Source: Henriciella sp.
GTDB taxonomy: Bacteria > Pseudomonadota > Alphaproteobacteria > Caulobacterales > Hyphomonadaceae
Direction of reading: 5' to 3'
DNA: 44,825 nucleotides
Assembly (NCBI GenBank): GCA_002733705.1
Contig: NVWP01000040.1
Coordinates: 1 to 44,825 of the forward strand
This document shows positions 28,850 to 37,276 of this stretch, piece after piece; the first letter of the stretch is position 1, and every line of letters begins with the position of its first letter. The position numbers and the translations under genes are program-made. The notes beneath the pieces were generated by a model. The model did not search any database and had not been told where the DNA came from. It saw only the letters and a list, made by a program, of their open reading frames with translations.

Positions 28850-30304
28850 ATGGCGAAAGGCACATATATCAGCGGCAAATGGCATTCGGGCGACGGCGAC
28901 TGGTTCGAGAAGACCTCGCCCGCCACGGGCAAGACAAGCTGGGAAGGCCAGGCCTCCAGCGCCGCCCAGGTGAACGAAGCCGTGGAGGCCGCACAGGATG
29001 CAGGCCGCGACTGGCGCCATGTCCCGCAATCCAGGCGCACCCAGATCCTCGAAGCCTATGCCGGCGAGGTCGAGAAGCGCGCTGAGGATATTTCCGAAGC
29101 CATCAGTAATGACATGGGCAAGGCGCGCTGGGAATCGCTGGCCGAAGCCGGTGCGATGAAGGGCAAGATCGCTGTGTCCATCGACGCGCAGGTTGAGCGC
29201 GCGGGCGGCCGCAGCCAGGAGACGGCTTTTGGCGGCGCGCATCTGACCCACCGGCCACATGGCGTGATGGCGGTCTTCGGGCCGTTCAACTTTCCGGGCC
29301 ACCTGCCGAACGGGCATATCGTGCCAGCGCTTCTGGCGGGCAATACATGTGTCTTCAAGCCATCAGAGCTTGCACCGTCCGTGGCGAAGATCATGGTCGA
29401 GTGTTTTGAGGTGGCCGGCCTCCCGGACGGCGTGCTCAATGTCGTCCATGGCGGGCGGGAGACGGGCGCGGCCCTGCTCGATGCCGATATCAACGGCCTG
29501 CTTTTTACCGGCTCTGCCAAGACAGGCACCGCCTTTCACCGTCATTTCGCCGGACGCCCGGACATCATCCTCGCGCTCGAAATGGGCGGTAATAATCCGC
29601 TTATCGTCTGGGACCCGGCAGACCCGGAAGCGGCGGGCGACATCGCGGCTCAGTCTGCCTTCCTGACCACCGGCCAGCGCTGCACCTGTGCGCGCCGTGT
29701 CTATGTACCCGACAATGCCTTTGGCCAGTCTGTCATCGAGGCGATTGTCGAGCGCGCGCGGGGGCTCAAGATCGGTGCCTGGGATGAAGAGGATGTCTTC
29801 ATGGGGCCGCTGGTCTCAGTACATGCCGCACAGGCGGCTGTCGACTTCCAGACCATGCTGTCAAAGGCAGGCGGCAAGCCGCTGCGCCGCCTGAAAAAGA
29901 TGGATCGCGGCGGCGGCTTTGTTACCGCCGGCGTGATCGATGTCACCGATGCCAGCAATGTGCCTGATGAAGAATTGTTCGGGCCGCTCATTCAGGTCCA
30001 CCGCGTCAAGGATTTCGACGCCGCCATCGCACATGCCAATGATACGCGCTTCGGCCTGTCTGGTGGGCTTGTCAGTGATGACGAAGCGCTCTGGCTGCGT
30101 GCCCATAATGAGATGCGCGCAGGTATCCTGAACTGGAACCGGCCGACGGCGGGCGCATCCGGCAATATGCCGTTTGGCGGTCCCGGCCTTTCGGGCAATT
30201 TCCGCCCCGGCGCCTATTACGCGTCCGACTATTGCGCCTGGCCGCAGGCGAGCCAGACCGCTGGCAAGGCAAACCGGCTCAAGGCGCAGGGCTTTCCGCA
30301 ATAG
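28850..30304 (+). CDS. astD: succinylglutamate-semialdehyde dehydrogenase
   Basis: NAD-dependent oxidation of N-succinylglutamate semialdehyde to N-succinylglutamate, the fourth step of the ast pathway. It has 484 residues. The aldehyde-dehydrogenase motifs are intact: FGPFNFPGHLPNGHI (cofactor site), LEMGGNNPLIV (general-base Glu) and TTGQRCTCARR with the nucleophile C278. The ATG at 28850 is preferred over an in-frame start 24 bases upstream because GAAGG lies just before it. An AAGGAG lies inside the end of astA. It is the last gene of the M20-astA-astD operon, converging on the DsrE gene 16 bases away. Confidence 0.95.
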   Translation: MAKGTYISGKWHSGDGDWFEKTSPATGKTSWEGQASSAAQVNEAVEAAQDAGRDWRHVPQSRRTQILEAYAGEVEKRAEDISEAISNDMGKARWESLAEAGAMKGKIAVSIDAQVERAGGRSQETAFGGAHLTHRPHGVMAVFGPFNFPGHLPNGHIVPALLAGNTCVFKPSELAPSVAKIMVECFEVAGLPDGVLNVVHGGRETGAALLDADINGLLFTGSAKTGTAFHRHFAGRPDIILALEMGGNNPLIVWDPADPEAAGDIAAQSAFLTTGQRCTCARRVYVPDNAFGQSVIEAIVERARGLKIGAWDEEDVFMGPLVSVHAAQAAVDFQTMLSKAGGKPLRRLKKMDRGGGFVTAGVIDVTDASNVPDEELFGPLIQVHRVKDFDAAIAHANDTRFGLSGGLVSDDEALWLRAHNEMRAGILNWNRPTAGASGNMPFGGPGLSGNFRPGAYYASDYCAWPQASQTAGKANRLKAQGFPQ

Positions 30305-30320
30305 GGCAGGTGCCGCCGGC

Positions 30321-30854
30321 TCAGAACGGGTTGAGCGAATAGCCGTCCCGGGAAAGCTGCGCATGCGCGGTCATGGCTGAAAGCGACATCTGGACGCCCG
30401 GCAGCAGGTCATCGGCGCTAATGCCGTGTGAGGCGGCGCTCTGCCCGCAGAGATAGATCGGCACGCCTTCCTCGATCAGCGCCATGACAAGCCGGGTAGT
30501 CTGGCTGGCGTCTTCGGCAGGCACTGGCTGGAGCAGGTAGTCCGCTGCCCCGCCATGTACCACGATAGCTGGCTGGATATTCTCGCGCGCGACCCCGGCG
30601 CGGGCGTGCATGTTCATGAAACGCGCGACTGTCTCGAACTGACGGTTCACGCCGCCGCGTTCTTCGGTCCCTGAAATGTCGAAAGCGACCTTCAGCTCCA
30701 TGTCCGCAGGCAGCGGCGTTGCCGTCTCAACGGGGGCGGAGGGGCCGAACTCCTCAAACACAGGGCCATAGGTGAAGGCGTCTGGCAGAGTCTGGGCACT
30801 CGCACCGGCACCAGACATGAGAGAGAGGCAAAGCAGGGCCGCACGCAGTTTCAT
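30321..30854 (-). CDS. periplasmic DsrE-like protein
   Basis: 177 residues with a Sec signal peptide (about 1-20, ending ASAQ). The remainder resembles the DsrE/DsrF fold: a strand AIVVHGGAA, a Thr-rich helix, VPIYLCGQSAASHGI with a conserved-looking Cys, and a DLLPGVQMSLSAMTAHA helix before a C-terminal GYSLNPF. Exported DsrE-like proteins are common but their substrates are generally unknown. The AAAGGACGATCCG sequence before the ATG is a good ribosome-binding site. It sits between astD and astB on the opposite strand, splitting the ast cluster; nothing ties it to arginine metabolism. Confidence 0.8.
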   Translation of the reverse strand: MKLRAALLCLSLMSGAGASAQTLPDAFTYGPVFEEFGPSAPVETATPLPADMELKVAFDISGTEERGGVNRQFETVARFMNMHARAGVARENIQPAIVVHGGAADYLLQPVPAEDASQTTRLVMALIEEGVPIYLCGQSAASHGISADDLLPGVQMSLSAMTAHAQLSRDGYSLNPF

Positions 30855-30957
30855 CGGATCGTCCTTTCATCGGCTGAAACCGGAATATTGCCGTCAGTAT
30901 GCCGCTCGTGTCCATCCGCGGCTTTTCTCCACACCAAGGGCAGTGTATCGCCACCTC

Positions 30958-32280
30958 ATGAGCATTGCGCATGAAGTCAATTTCGATGGGCTGATCGGCC
31001 CAAGCCATAATTATGGGGGGATGTCGGAAGGCAACCTCGCCAGCGCCCGCAATTCCGGGGATGTCTCCAATCCCCGCGAGGCGGCCCTGCAGGGGCTGGA
31101 AAAGATGCGGCTGCTTGTGCGCGCCGGTCTGAAACAGGGCGTTCTGCCGCCCCTGCCGCGCCCGAATATGGATTTGCTGGTGTCAGCCGGGTTCGGCGGC
31201 AGCGATGCAGACATTATTGAGGCGACCGCCAGGTCTGCGCCGCGGCTTCTGAAGGCGGCCTATAGCGCGTCGTCCATGTGGTCCGCGAATGCGGCGACCG
31301 TCTCGCCGTCGGCCGATGCCAGTGACGGGCGCCTGCACCTGACGACGGCGAACCTCTCGACCATGCTGCACCGCTCCACAGAGCATCCGGACACGACCGC
31401 CAATCTTCTCTCGATCTTTGGCGACACGGAGCGGTTTGGTATCCATGCCGCGCTGCCGGCCCATGCCGATTTCGCCGATGAGGGCGCCGCCAACCATATC
31501 CGGCTCTGCGCCGATCATGGCGCCGAAGGCGTTGAGGTTTTCGTCTATGGCCGCGAGGCGGGCGAGAGCACAGTGGGTTTTCCGGCGCGCCAGACCCGTC
31601 TTGCCGCTGAGAGTATTGCCCGCTCTCACACGCTTGCGCCGGGCCGAACGGTCTTTGCCCGCCAGGCGCGCGCCGCCATCGATGCCGGCGCGTTTCACAA
31701 TGATGTCGTCTGCGTCGGCTCGCTCGACACGCTTTTCTATCATGAACTGGCCTTCGAGGAGACCGATGGCACGCTGGAGGCCATCCGCAAGGCGGGCGAG
31801 GGCCTGTTTGAGCTGAAGACAGTCATGGTGCCGGAGGCCGAGGTGCCGATTGGGGATGCCATCACCTCTTACCTGTTCAACTCGCAGCTTCTGAAATGGC
31901 CAGGCGAGGACCGTCTTGTCCTGCTGGCCCCGCTTGAGACGCAGGAAACAGAAAGCACGCGGGCCTTCTGTGAGCAGATGGTCGCGGGCAACGGCCCAAT
32001 CGGGCGGGTGCAATATGTCGATGTGCGCCAGTCCATGCGAAATGGTGGCGGCCCGGCCTGCCTGCGCCTGCGCGTTGTCATGACCGATGAGGAACTGGCT
32101 GCCTGCCATCAGGGGGTTCTGATGGATGAGGAAAAGATCGACCAGCTGCAGGAGGTCGTCCGCAAGACCTATCGCGACCGCCTGTCGGCTGCCGATCTCG
32201 CCGACCCCGTCTTTGCCGATGAATGCCGCACCGCGCGCGAAGCGCTTCTGGATGCGCTGGGGCTGTCAGACCTGGTCTGA
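30958..32280 (+). CDS. astB: N-succinylarginine dihydrolase
   Basis: Second step of the ast pathway: N2-succinylarginine gives N2-succinylornithine, two ammonia and CO2. It has 440 residues, near the family's usual 445. Recognised from the N-terminal EVNFDGLIGPSHNYGG stretch, WSANAATVSPSADA and NGGGPACLRLRV with the candidate nucleophile C368. The ATG at 30958 is chosen because the conserved N-terminus begins there; an earlier in-frame start has no family match. It is divergent from the DsrE gene with a 103-base spacer, so it is transcribed separately from astA-astD. It converges on phhA. Confidence 0.95.
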   Translation: MSIAHEVNFDGLIGPSHNYGGMSEGNLASARNSGDVSNPREAALQGLEKMRLLVRAGLKQGVLPPLPRPNMDLLVSAGFGGSDADIIEATARSAPRLLKAAYSASSMWSANAATVSPSADASDGRLHLTTANLSTMLHRSTEHPDTTANLLSIFGDTERFGIHAALPAHADFADEGAANHIRLCADHGAEGVEVFVYGREAGESTVGFPARQTRLAAESIARSHTLAPGRTVFARQARAAIDAGAFHNDVVCVGSLDTLFYHELAFEETDGTLEAIRKAGEGLFELKTVMVPEAEVPIGDAITSYLFNSQLLKWPGEDRLVLLAPLETQETESTRAFCEQMVAGNGPIGRVQYVDVRQSMRNGGGPACLRLRVVMTDEELAACHQGVLMDEEKIDQLQEVVRKTYRDRLSAADLADPVFADECRTAREALLDALGLSDLV

Positions 32281-32292
32281 GGCCGGCGCTGT

Positions 32293-33174
32293 CTAGCTCC
32301 CGTCACTGGCATGGGCCATGCGCCCGCCAGCTTTCGCATAGGCCTGGCTGCCGCGTGTAAGCACCCGGTCGCCCGTTTCGATATCGTCCGGCTTGAGAGC
32401 GAACTTGCCCTGCATCCGGTCATAGATCGGCGCGAAGTCGGTCTTCACCGTTGCATCGAAGAGCTGTTCATAGCTGTCGATCACGAAATAGGTCTGCTGG
32501 AAATCATCAATCCGGTAATCGGTCTTCATCAGGCGTTCGAGCTCAAAGCCGATCCGGTTCGGGGAAGGGTCTTCCAGCGCAAAGATGCTTTCGGTCTTGG
32601 AGGAGACGATGCCCGCGCCATAGATGCGCAGCCCTTCATCTGTCTGGATCAGGCCAAATTCCACCGTGTACCAGTAGAGGGCGGCGAGGTTCTTCAGCGC
32701 CGCAAAGTTGAGGCTGCGCAACCCGCCCTTGCCATAGGCTTCCATATAATCGGCAAAGACCGGATTGGTCAGCATCGGCACATGGCCGAAGACATCGTGA
32801 AAGACGTCTGGCTCCTGCAGATAGTCCAGCTCATCGCGCTTGCGGATAAACTGGCCGGCGGGAAACCGGCGGTTGGCGAGATGTTCGAAGAAGACCTCAT
32901 CCGGCACAAGGCCCGGAACAGCGACGACGCGCCAGCCGGTCAGGGCTTCAAGTTCGTCTGACATCGCCTCGAATTCTGGAATGCCGCCCTTGCCGAGGTC
33001 CAGTGCCTTCAGTCCTTCAAGGAATTCAGGGGCAGCCCGGCCCGGCAGGACATCCATCTGCCGTTTGTAGAGAAGGTCCCAGACCGCGTGCTCATCTGCA
33101 GTATAGTCAGACCAGCCCTGATCGATGGTCCAGTCTTCGCGGGCATGTGCGGGCTTTTCGAAATGGTTGCTCAT
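32293..33174 (-). CDS. phhA: phenylalanine 4-monooxygenase
   Basis: Iron- and pterin-dependent hydroxylase converting phenylalanine to tyrosine. It has 293 residues. The iron ligands are H126 and H131 in FHDVFGHVP and E172 in VEFGL. The start MSNHFEKPA at 33174 is used because the family sequence begins there; a longer frame is not supported. Directly before it lies a perfect TATAAT (33186-33181) with only six bases to the ATG and no ribosome-binding site, so the mRNA may be leaderless. It is divergent from fah-maiA, with which it forms the Phe/Tyr catabolic set. It likely requires a pterin-4a-carbinolamine dehydratase encoded elsewhere. Confidence 0.95.
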   Translation of the reverse strand: MSNHFEKPAHAREDWTIDQGWSDYTADEHAVWDLLYKRQMDVLPGRAAPEFLEGLKALDLGKGGIPEFEAMSDELEALTGWRVVAVPGLVPDEVFFEHLANRRFPAGQFIRKRDELDYLQEPDVFHDVFGHVPMLTNPVFADYMEAYGKGGLRSLNFAALKNLAALYWYTVEFGLIQTDEGLRIYGAGIVSSKTESIFALEDPSPNRIGFELERLMKTDYRIDDFQQTYFVIDSYEQLFDATVKTDFAPIYDRMQGKFALKPDDIETGDRVLTRGSQAYAKAGGRMAHASDGS

Positions 33175-33180
33175 GCAACT

Positions 33181-33186
33181 ATTATA
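33181..33186 (-). promoter_or_regulatory. consensus -10 box of phhA
   Basis: TATAAT on the minus strand. The first base expected to be transcribed, about seven bases on, coincides with the A of the phhA start codon at 33174. The -35 region (ATTTCT) is poor. See the phhA entry for the leaderless-mRNA inference. Confidence 0.5.
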
Positions 33187-33262
33187 GCGCACTAAACGCT
33201 GAAAGAAATGGAAAGCCGGTCTTCGCACTGGCACAACGACTTCAAGAGGAAAGGAACGCGCC

Positions 33263-34270
33263 ATGAAACTCGCCAGCCTCAACAAGGGACGTGACGGCCA
33301 GCTCGTCGTGGTCTCGAAGGACCTCACCAAATATGCAGATGCCAGCCATATCGCACCGACCATGCAGGCCGCGCTGGATGAGTGGGACCTGAAGGCACCC
33401 AAGCTGGCCGCCCTCGCAAATGATGTGGAAGTCGGCTCCGTGCCCACGGAGCGCTTTCACGAGCATGACTGCGCCTCGCCGCTGCCGCGCGCCTATCAGT
33501 GGGCCGACGGCTCGGCCTATATCAATCACGTTGAACTGGTGCGCAAAGCCCGCGGCGCTGAAGTGCCCGAGAGCTTCTATTCCGATCCGCTCATGTATCA
33601 GGGCGGCTCGGACAGTTTCCTCGGGCCGCGTGAGTCGATTCCCCTGGGGGATAAGGCATGGGGCCTCGATTTCGAGGCGGAAGTCTGTGTCGTCACCGGC
33701 GATGTGCCCATGGGCATCGATGCGAAAGCCGCGCTCGATCAGGTCAAGCTCATCATGATCTGCAATGATGTCAGCCTGCGCGGGCTTATCCCGAATGAGC
33801 TCGCCAAGGGCTTTGGCTTCTTCCAGTCCAAGCCGTCGAGCGCCTTTTCGCCGGTTGCCGTGACGCCCGATGAGCTGGGCGAGACATGGAAGGAGGGCAA
33901 GCTGCACCTGCCCATGCTGTCGACCTATAATGACAAACCCTTCGGCAAGCCGGAATGCGATGTCGACATGACCTTCGATTTCGGCACGCTGGTCGCCCAT
34001 GCAGCAAAGACCCGCCCGCTCGGTGCGGGTACGATTATCGGGTCTGGCACGATTTCCAATCGCGACCCTGATGGCGGGGCCGGCAAGCCCGTGGCTGACG
34101 GCGGGCTTGGCTATTCCTGCATCGCCGAGATCCGCATGATCGAGACGATTCGTGACGGTGAGCCGGTCACGGGCTTCATGGATGTTGGCGACACGATCCG
34201 CATCGAAGTGAAGGACAAGGCAGGCCACACCGTGTTCGGCGCCATCGAGCAGGATGTGGTGAAGGCATGA
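33263..34270 (+). CDS. fumarylacetoacetate hydrolase family protein
   Basis: Likely fumarylacetoacetase, the last step of tyrosine degradation, giving fumarate and acetoacetate. It has 335 residues of the FAH superfamily. Metal-site segments are visible at GLDFEAEVCVVTGDVP, at ICNDVSLRGLIPNE, at FGFFQSKPSSAFSPVAVTPDEL and at GSGTISNRDP. It is the shorter bacterial type rather than the mammalian-type FahA. AGAGGAAAGGA gives a good ribosome-binding site. maiA overlaps its stop by four bases, which strongly supports the tyrosine-pathway role. hpd and hmgA, needed for the intervening steps, are not in the window. Confidence 0.9.
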   Translation: MKLASLNKGRDGQLVVVSKDLTKYADASHIAPTMQAALDEWDLKAPKLAALANDVEVGSVPTERFHEHDCASPLPRAYQWADGSAYINHVELVRKARGAEVPESFYSDPLMYQGGSDSFLGPRESIPLGDKAWGLDFEAEVCVVTGDVPMGIDAKAALDQVKLIMICNDVSLRGLIPNELAKGFGFFQSKPSSAFSPVAVTPDELGETWKEGKLHLPMLSTYNDKPFGKPECDVDMTFDFGTLVAHAAKTRPLGAGTIIGSGTISNRDPDGGAGKPVADGGLGYSCIAEIRMIETIRDGEPVTGFMDVGDTIRIEVKDKAGHTVFGAIEQDVVKA

Positions 34271-34914
34271 GCGAGATCAAACTCCATGACTTCTGGCGCT
34301 CCTCCGCAGCTTACAGGCTGCGGATTGCGCTGAACCTCAAGGGGCTCGACTATAGCTCCACCCCGGTAAATATCGCGCCGGGCGCAGATGAGCAGTTTCG
34401 TGACGGCTACCGCGCGCTGAACCCGCAGATGCGGGTCCCGACGCTCGAAGTGGATGGCAGGCGTTCAGGCCAGTCCATGGCCATCCTGGAATGGCTGGAT
34501 GAGACATATCCGGAGCCGCCGCTTCTGCCCTCAGGCCCGTGGGCCCGGCTCGAGGTGCGTGCCTTTGCAGACATTATCGCCTGTGACATCCACCCGCTGA
34601 ACAATCTGTCTGTACTGAAGACGCTGCGCGAAGACCTCAAGGCCGACGCCGACGCCGTCAATGACTGGTACCGCGACTGGATCATCCGCGGCTTTACCGC
34701 GCTGGAGAAGATGGCGCAGGCGCATAAGGACGCCGCTTTCCTCTTCGGAGATGCGCCGGGCCTCGCCGATGTGTGCCTAGTCCCGCAGGTCTATAATGCG
34801 CGCCGCTATGAAACCGATCTCAGCCAGTTTCCAAGGCTGGTGGAGGTGGATGCTGCCTGCCAGAAGATCGACGCTTTCGCGCGCGCCGCGCCAGAGGCGG
34901 TCAAACCCCGCTGA
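34267..34914 (+). CDS. maiA: maleylacetoacetate isomerase
   Basis: Glutathione S-transferase zeta-class isomerase converting maleylacetoacetate to fumarylacetoacetate, the substrate of the preceding gene's product. It has 215 residues. The zeta signature SSAAYRLRIALN begins at residue 12; the serine pair is kept while the Cys of the eukaryotic SSCS motif is Ala, as in many bacterial members. The thioredoxin-fold part ends in ILEWLDETYPEPPLLP, followed by the all-helical domain with GDAPGLADVCLVPQVYNARR. The start overlaps the FAH stop (ATGA). It converges with hspQ, leaving two bases between stops. Confidence 0.94.
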   Translation: MSEIKLHDFWRSSAAYRLRIALNLKGLDYSSTPVNIAPGADEQFRDGYRALNPQMRVPTLEVDGRRSGQSMAILEWLDETYPEPPLLPSGPWARLEVRAFADIIACDIHPLNNLSVLKTLREDLKADADAVNDWYRDWIIRGFTALEKMAQAHKDAAFLFGDAPGLADVCLVPQVYNARRYETDLSQFPRLVEVDAACQKIDAFARAAPEAVKPR

Positions 34915-34916
34915 GC

Positions 34917-35396
34917 CTAATTGGCCTGTTCGCGCTTCAGCGCATAGCCGTCGGCCGTGCGCTCCAGAACGAAGGGAATGTCCGGGTGGCTGACAGGGGT
35001 GTCGCTGTCGTCGATGAGAAGGTTTCCCTCCGAGACATAGGCCACGTAATGCGTTTTCTCGTTCTCGGCGAAGAGGTGGTAATAGGGCTGGTCCTTGGAC
35101 GGGCGCAGATGTTCCGGGATGGCTTCGTACCATTCCTCGGAATTGGCAAAGACCGGGTCGACATCGAAGATCACCCCGCGAAAGCTGAACATGCGGTGTT
35201 TGACGACCTGGCCGATCTGGAACTTCGCCATGCGCCGGTCGATGGCATAGGGAGGGTAACCGTCTTCGCCATATGCGGTGTCTTCTTCCATCTGCGTCTC
35301 CGTCTCCTGTTCGGGTGTTTCTGGTCTGGCCTCAACGGGTTGCGGACGGGAGAAGAGTGCGGCAAGGCGCGAGAGTATGCGGGGTCGATGGCTCAT
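34917..35396 (-). CDS. hspQ: HspQ (YccV-like) heat-shock / hemimethylated-DNA-binding family
   Basis: HspQ-family protein; in E. coli and Yersinia it modulates Lon protease and stress responses. It has 159 residues. The canonical domain starts about residue 56, AKFQIGQVVKHRMFSFRGVI, and contains the DVDPVFANSEEWY and QPYYHLFAENE motifs, ending KREQAN. Before it lies a 55-residue extension with a basic beginning and an acidic Glu-rich stretch. An internal Met at 35231 would give the canonical 104-residue form but has no ribosome-binding site. The gene is divergent from the Ppx/GppA gene with 51 bases between. Confidence 0.85.
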   Translation of the reverse strand: MSHRPRILSRLAALFSRPQPVEARPETPEQETETQMEEDTAYGEDGYPPYAIDRRMAKFQIGQVVKHRMFSFRGVIFDVDPVFANSEEWYEAIPEHLRPSKDQPYYHLFAENEKTHYVAYVSEGNLLIDDSDTPVSHPDIPFVLERTADGYALKREQAN

Positions 35397-35447
35397 TGAA
35401 CTTCAATGTGATATTGCCTTTCTCAACCGACAAGATTTGGGCCTCAC

Positions 35448-36566
35448 ATGGCTGAAAAAAAATCGCGTGGCGGGCAGGGGCGAAACCGCCGGCCGCCGCG
35501 CAATGACAGGAAGCCACCGCTCTATGCTGCGGTGGACCTTGGCACGAACAATTGCAGGCTTCTCGTGGCTGCGCCGACGCGCAATGGCTTCAACGTGGTT
35601 GATTCCCATTCGCAGATCGCGCGGCTGGGCGAGGGACTGGAGCATTCCGGACGCCTGTCCGAGGCGGCAATGGACCGCGCGTTCAATGCGCTTGAGGCCA
35701 TTGCGAAAAAGCTCAAGGCAAAACGTGTGGGGCATGTGCGCTGCATCGCGACCGAGGCGTGCCGCAAGGCTGAGAATGGCGCGGAATTCATTGAGCAGAT
35801 CCGCGAGCGCACCGGCCTGACCTTCAAGATCATCGGCGCGCAGGAAGAGGCGCGCCTTGCCCTCATCGGCTGCCACAACCTTATCGATGACGATGCACGA
35901 AGCGTCCTCGTCCTCGACATTGGCGGCGGCTCAACGGAGCTGTCACTGGTGGACGCGGAAAAAGCGCGGGGCGATGGCCTCGACGGCATGCTGAAACGCG
36001 CCCCCATCAAGGCATGGACCAGCATTCCGCTGGGTGTGGTGACCCTTACCGAAGCCTTCAGCCACCTGAATGAGGAAGAGGCCTATCCCGCCATGCTGGA
36101 GCGCGCGCGGTCCTATGTCGACGCCTGGGCCGGCAAGCACGATATTCGCGCGCTGCTGGCCGACAAGACCTCGCATATCATCGGAACCTCGGGCACGGTC
36201 ACCTGCGTCGCCGGGGTCCATTTCGGACTGGAGCGCTATCGCCGCGACCTCGTCGACGGTCAGTGGATGGACCATGATGGCTGTTACGCCACAATGGATG
36301 CGCTGATCGAGGCCGGCCCCGAGGGCCGCGCGGAATATCCCACGATTGGCGAGGACAGGGCCGGTCTCATGCTGGCGGGCTGCGCCCTGATGGATGCGGT
36401 CTGGTCGATCGCGCCGCATGCGCGTATGCGGGTCGCAGACCGGGGCCTGCGTGAAGGGCTGCTCCTCTCCATGATGAAGGGGCCAAAACGCAAGCGTTCG
36501 CGCGGCGGACGCAAGCGCAGGCCAAGACAGAAGAATGGCGGAAACGCCGCGGAGGCTAAATCATGA
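35448..36566 (+). CDS. Ppx/GppA-type phosphatase (exopolyphosphatase family)
   Basis: Sugar-kinase/actin-fold phosphatase acting on polyphosphate or pppGpp; which one cannot be told from sequence. It has 372 residues. The phosphate loops are AAVDLGTNNCRLLVA and LVLDIGGGSTELSLV. The protein is shorter than E. coli Ppx or GppA (about 500) and lacks their C-terminal helical domains. Both ends are basic: an Arg/Lys-rich N-terminal 22 residues and a KRKRSRGGRKRRPRQK tail, possibly RNA-binding. A run of eight A follows the start codon. The rlmE start overlaps its stop (ATGA), putting it in an RNA-linked operon. Confidence 0.9.
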   Translation: MAEKKSRGGQGRNRRPPRNDRKPPLYAAVDLGTNNCRLLVAAPTRNGFNVVDSHSQIARLGEGLEHSGRLSEAAMDRAFNALEAIAKKLKAKRVGHVRCIATEACRKAENGAEFIEQIRERTGLTFKIIGAQEEARLALIGCHNLIDDDARSVLVLDIGGGSTELSLVDAEKARGDGLDGMLKRAPIKAWTSIPLGVVTLTEAFSHLNEEEAYPAMLERARSYVDAWAGKHDIRALLADKTSHIIGTSGTVTCVAGVHFGLERYRRDLVDGQWMDHDGCYATMDALIEAGPEGRAEYPTIGEDRAGLMLAGCALMDAVWSIAPHARMRVADRGLREGLLLSMMKGPKRKRSRGGRKRRPRQKNGGNAAEAKS

Positions 36567-37276
36567 GCGATGACGGAAAACGCCGCTGGAAAGGCCCGCC
36601 GAAAGAAAAGCAGCAAGGCTCTGGCCGGCGCATGAGCGAGCGCAAGATTATTGCGTATAACGCTAAGGATGAGAGCTCAAAGCGCTGGATCGAGCGCCAG
36701 CTCACCGATCCTTACGTCCAGCGCGCCAAGAAAGACAATTACCGGGCCCGCGCCGCTTACAAGCTGCTCGAGGTCGATGAGAAGACCGGCCTTCTGAAGG
36801 GGGCAAAGCGGGTGGTCGATCTTGGCTGCGCGCCGGGTGGCTGGATCCAGGTCTGCCAGCGCCGCGGCGTCAGCGAAATCGTCGGCATCGACCTGCTGGC
36901 CGTCGACCCCATACCGGAAGCGCACATTGTGCAGGGCGATATCAATGAGGCCGAGGATGTGGCGAAGATGATGGAGGGCCTCTCGGGGCCGCCTGATCTC
37001 ATCCTGTCCGACATGGCCGCCAATACGACGGGCCACAAGCAGACCGACAGCCTTCGCACAGCAGCCCTTGCCGAAACCGCGCTCTGGTTCGCGAGCGAAC
37101 ACCTCGTCCAGGGCGGCAATTTCTGCAGCAAGGTGTTTCAGGGCGGCGCGACGCCGGAACTGCTGGGCGACCTCAAGCGCATGTTCAAGACGGTCAAACA
37201 CGTCAAACCCCCGGCCAGCCGGGCTGGCTCACCAGAGCTGTTTGTCGTCGCGCTCGGCTTTCGCGGGCGGTCATGA
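36563..37276 (+). CDS. rlmE: 23S rRNA 2'-O-methyltransferase (RlmE/FtsJ)
   Basis: Methylates the 2'-OH of U2552 in the A-loop of 23S rRNA. It has 237 residues. The SAM site is VVDLGCAPGGW (residues 84-94). The catalytic tetrad K67 (AAYKLLE), D150 (LSDMAAN), K190 (CSKVFQGG) and E225 (GSPELFVVA) is complete. The N-terminal 45 residues are Lys/Arg/Gly-rich and longer than in E. coli. Both ends overlap neighbours by four bases, so all four genes of this operon are translationally coupled. rlmE next to a Ppx/GppA gene is a common alphaproteobacterial arrangement. Confidence 0.96.
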   Translation: MSDDGKRRWKGPPKEKQQGSGRRMSERKIIAYNAKDESSKRWIERQLTDPYVQRAKKDNYRARAAYKLLEVDEKTGLLKGAKRVVDLGCAPGGWIQVCQRRGVSEIVGIDLLAVDPIPEAHIVQGDINEAEDVAKMMEGLSGPPDLILSDMAANTTGHKQTDSLRTAALAETALWFASEHLVQGGNFCSKVFQGGATPELLGDLKRMFKTVKHVKPPASRAGSPELFVVALGFRGRS

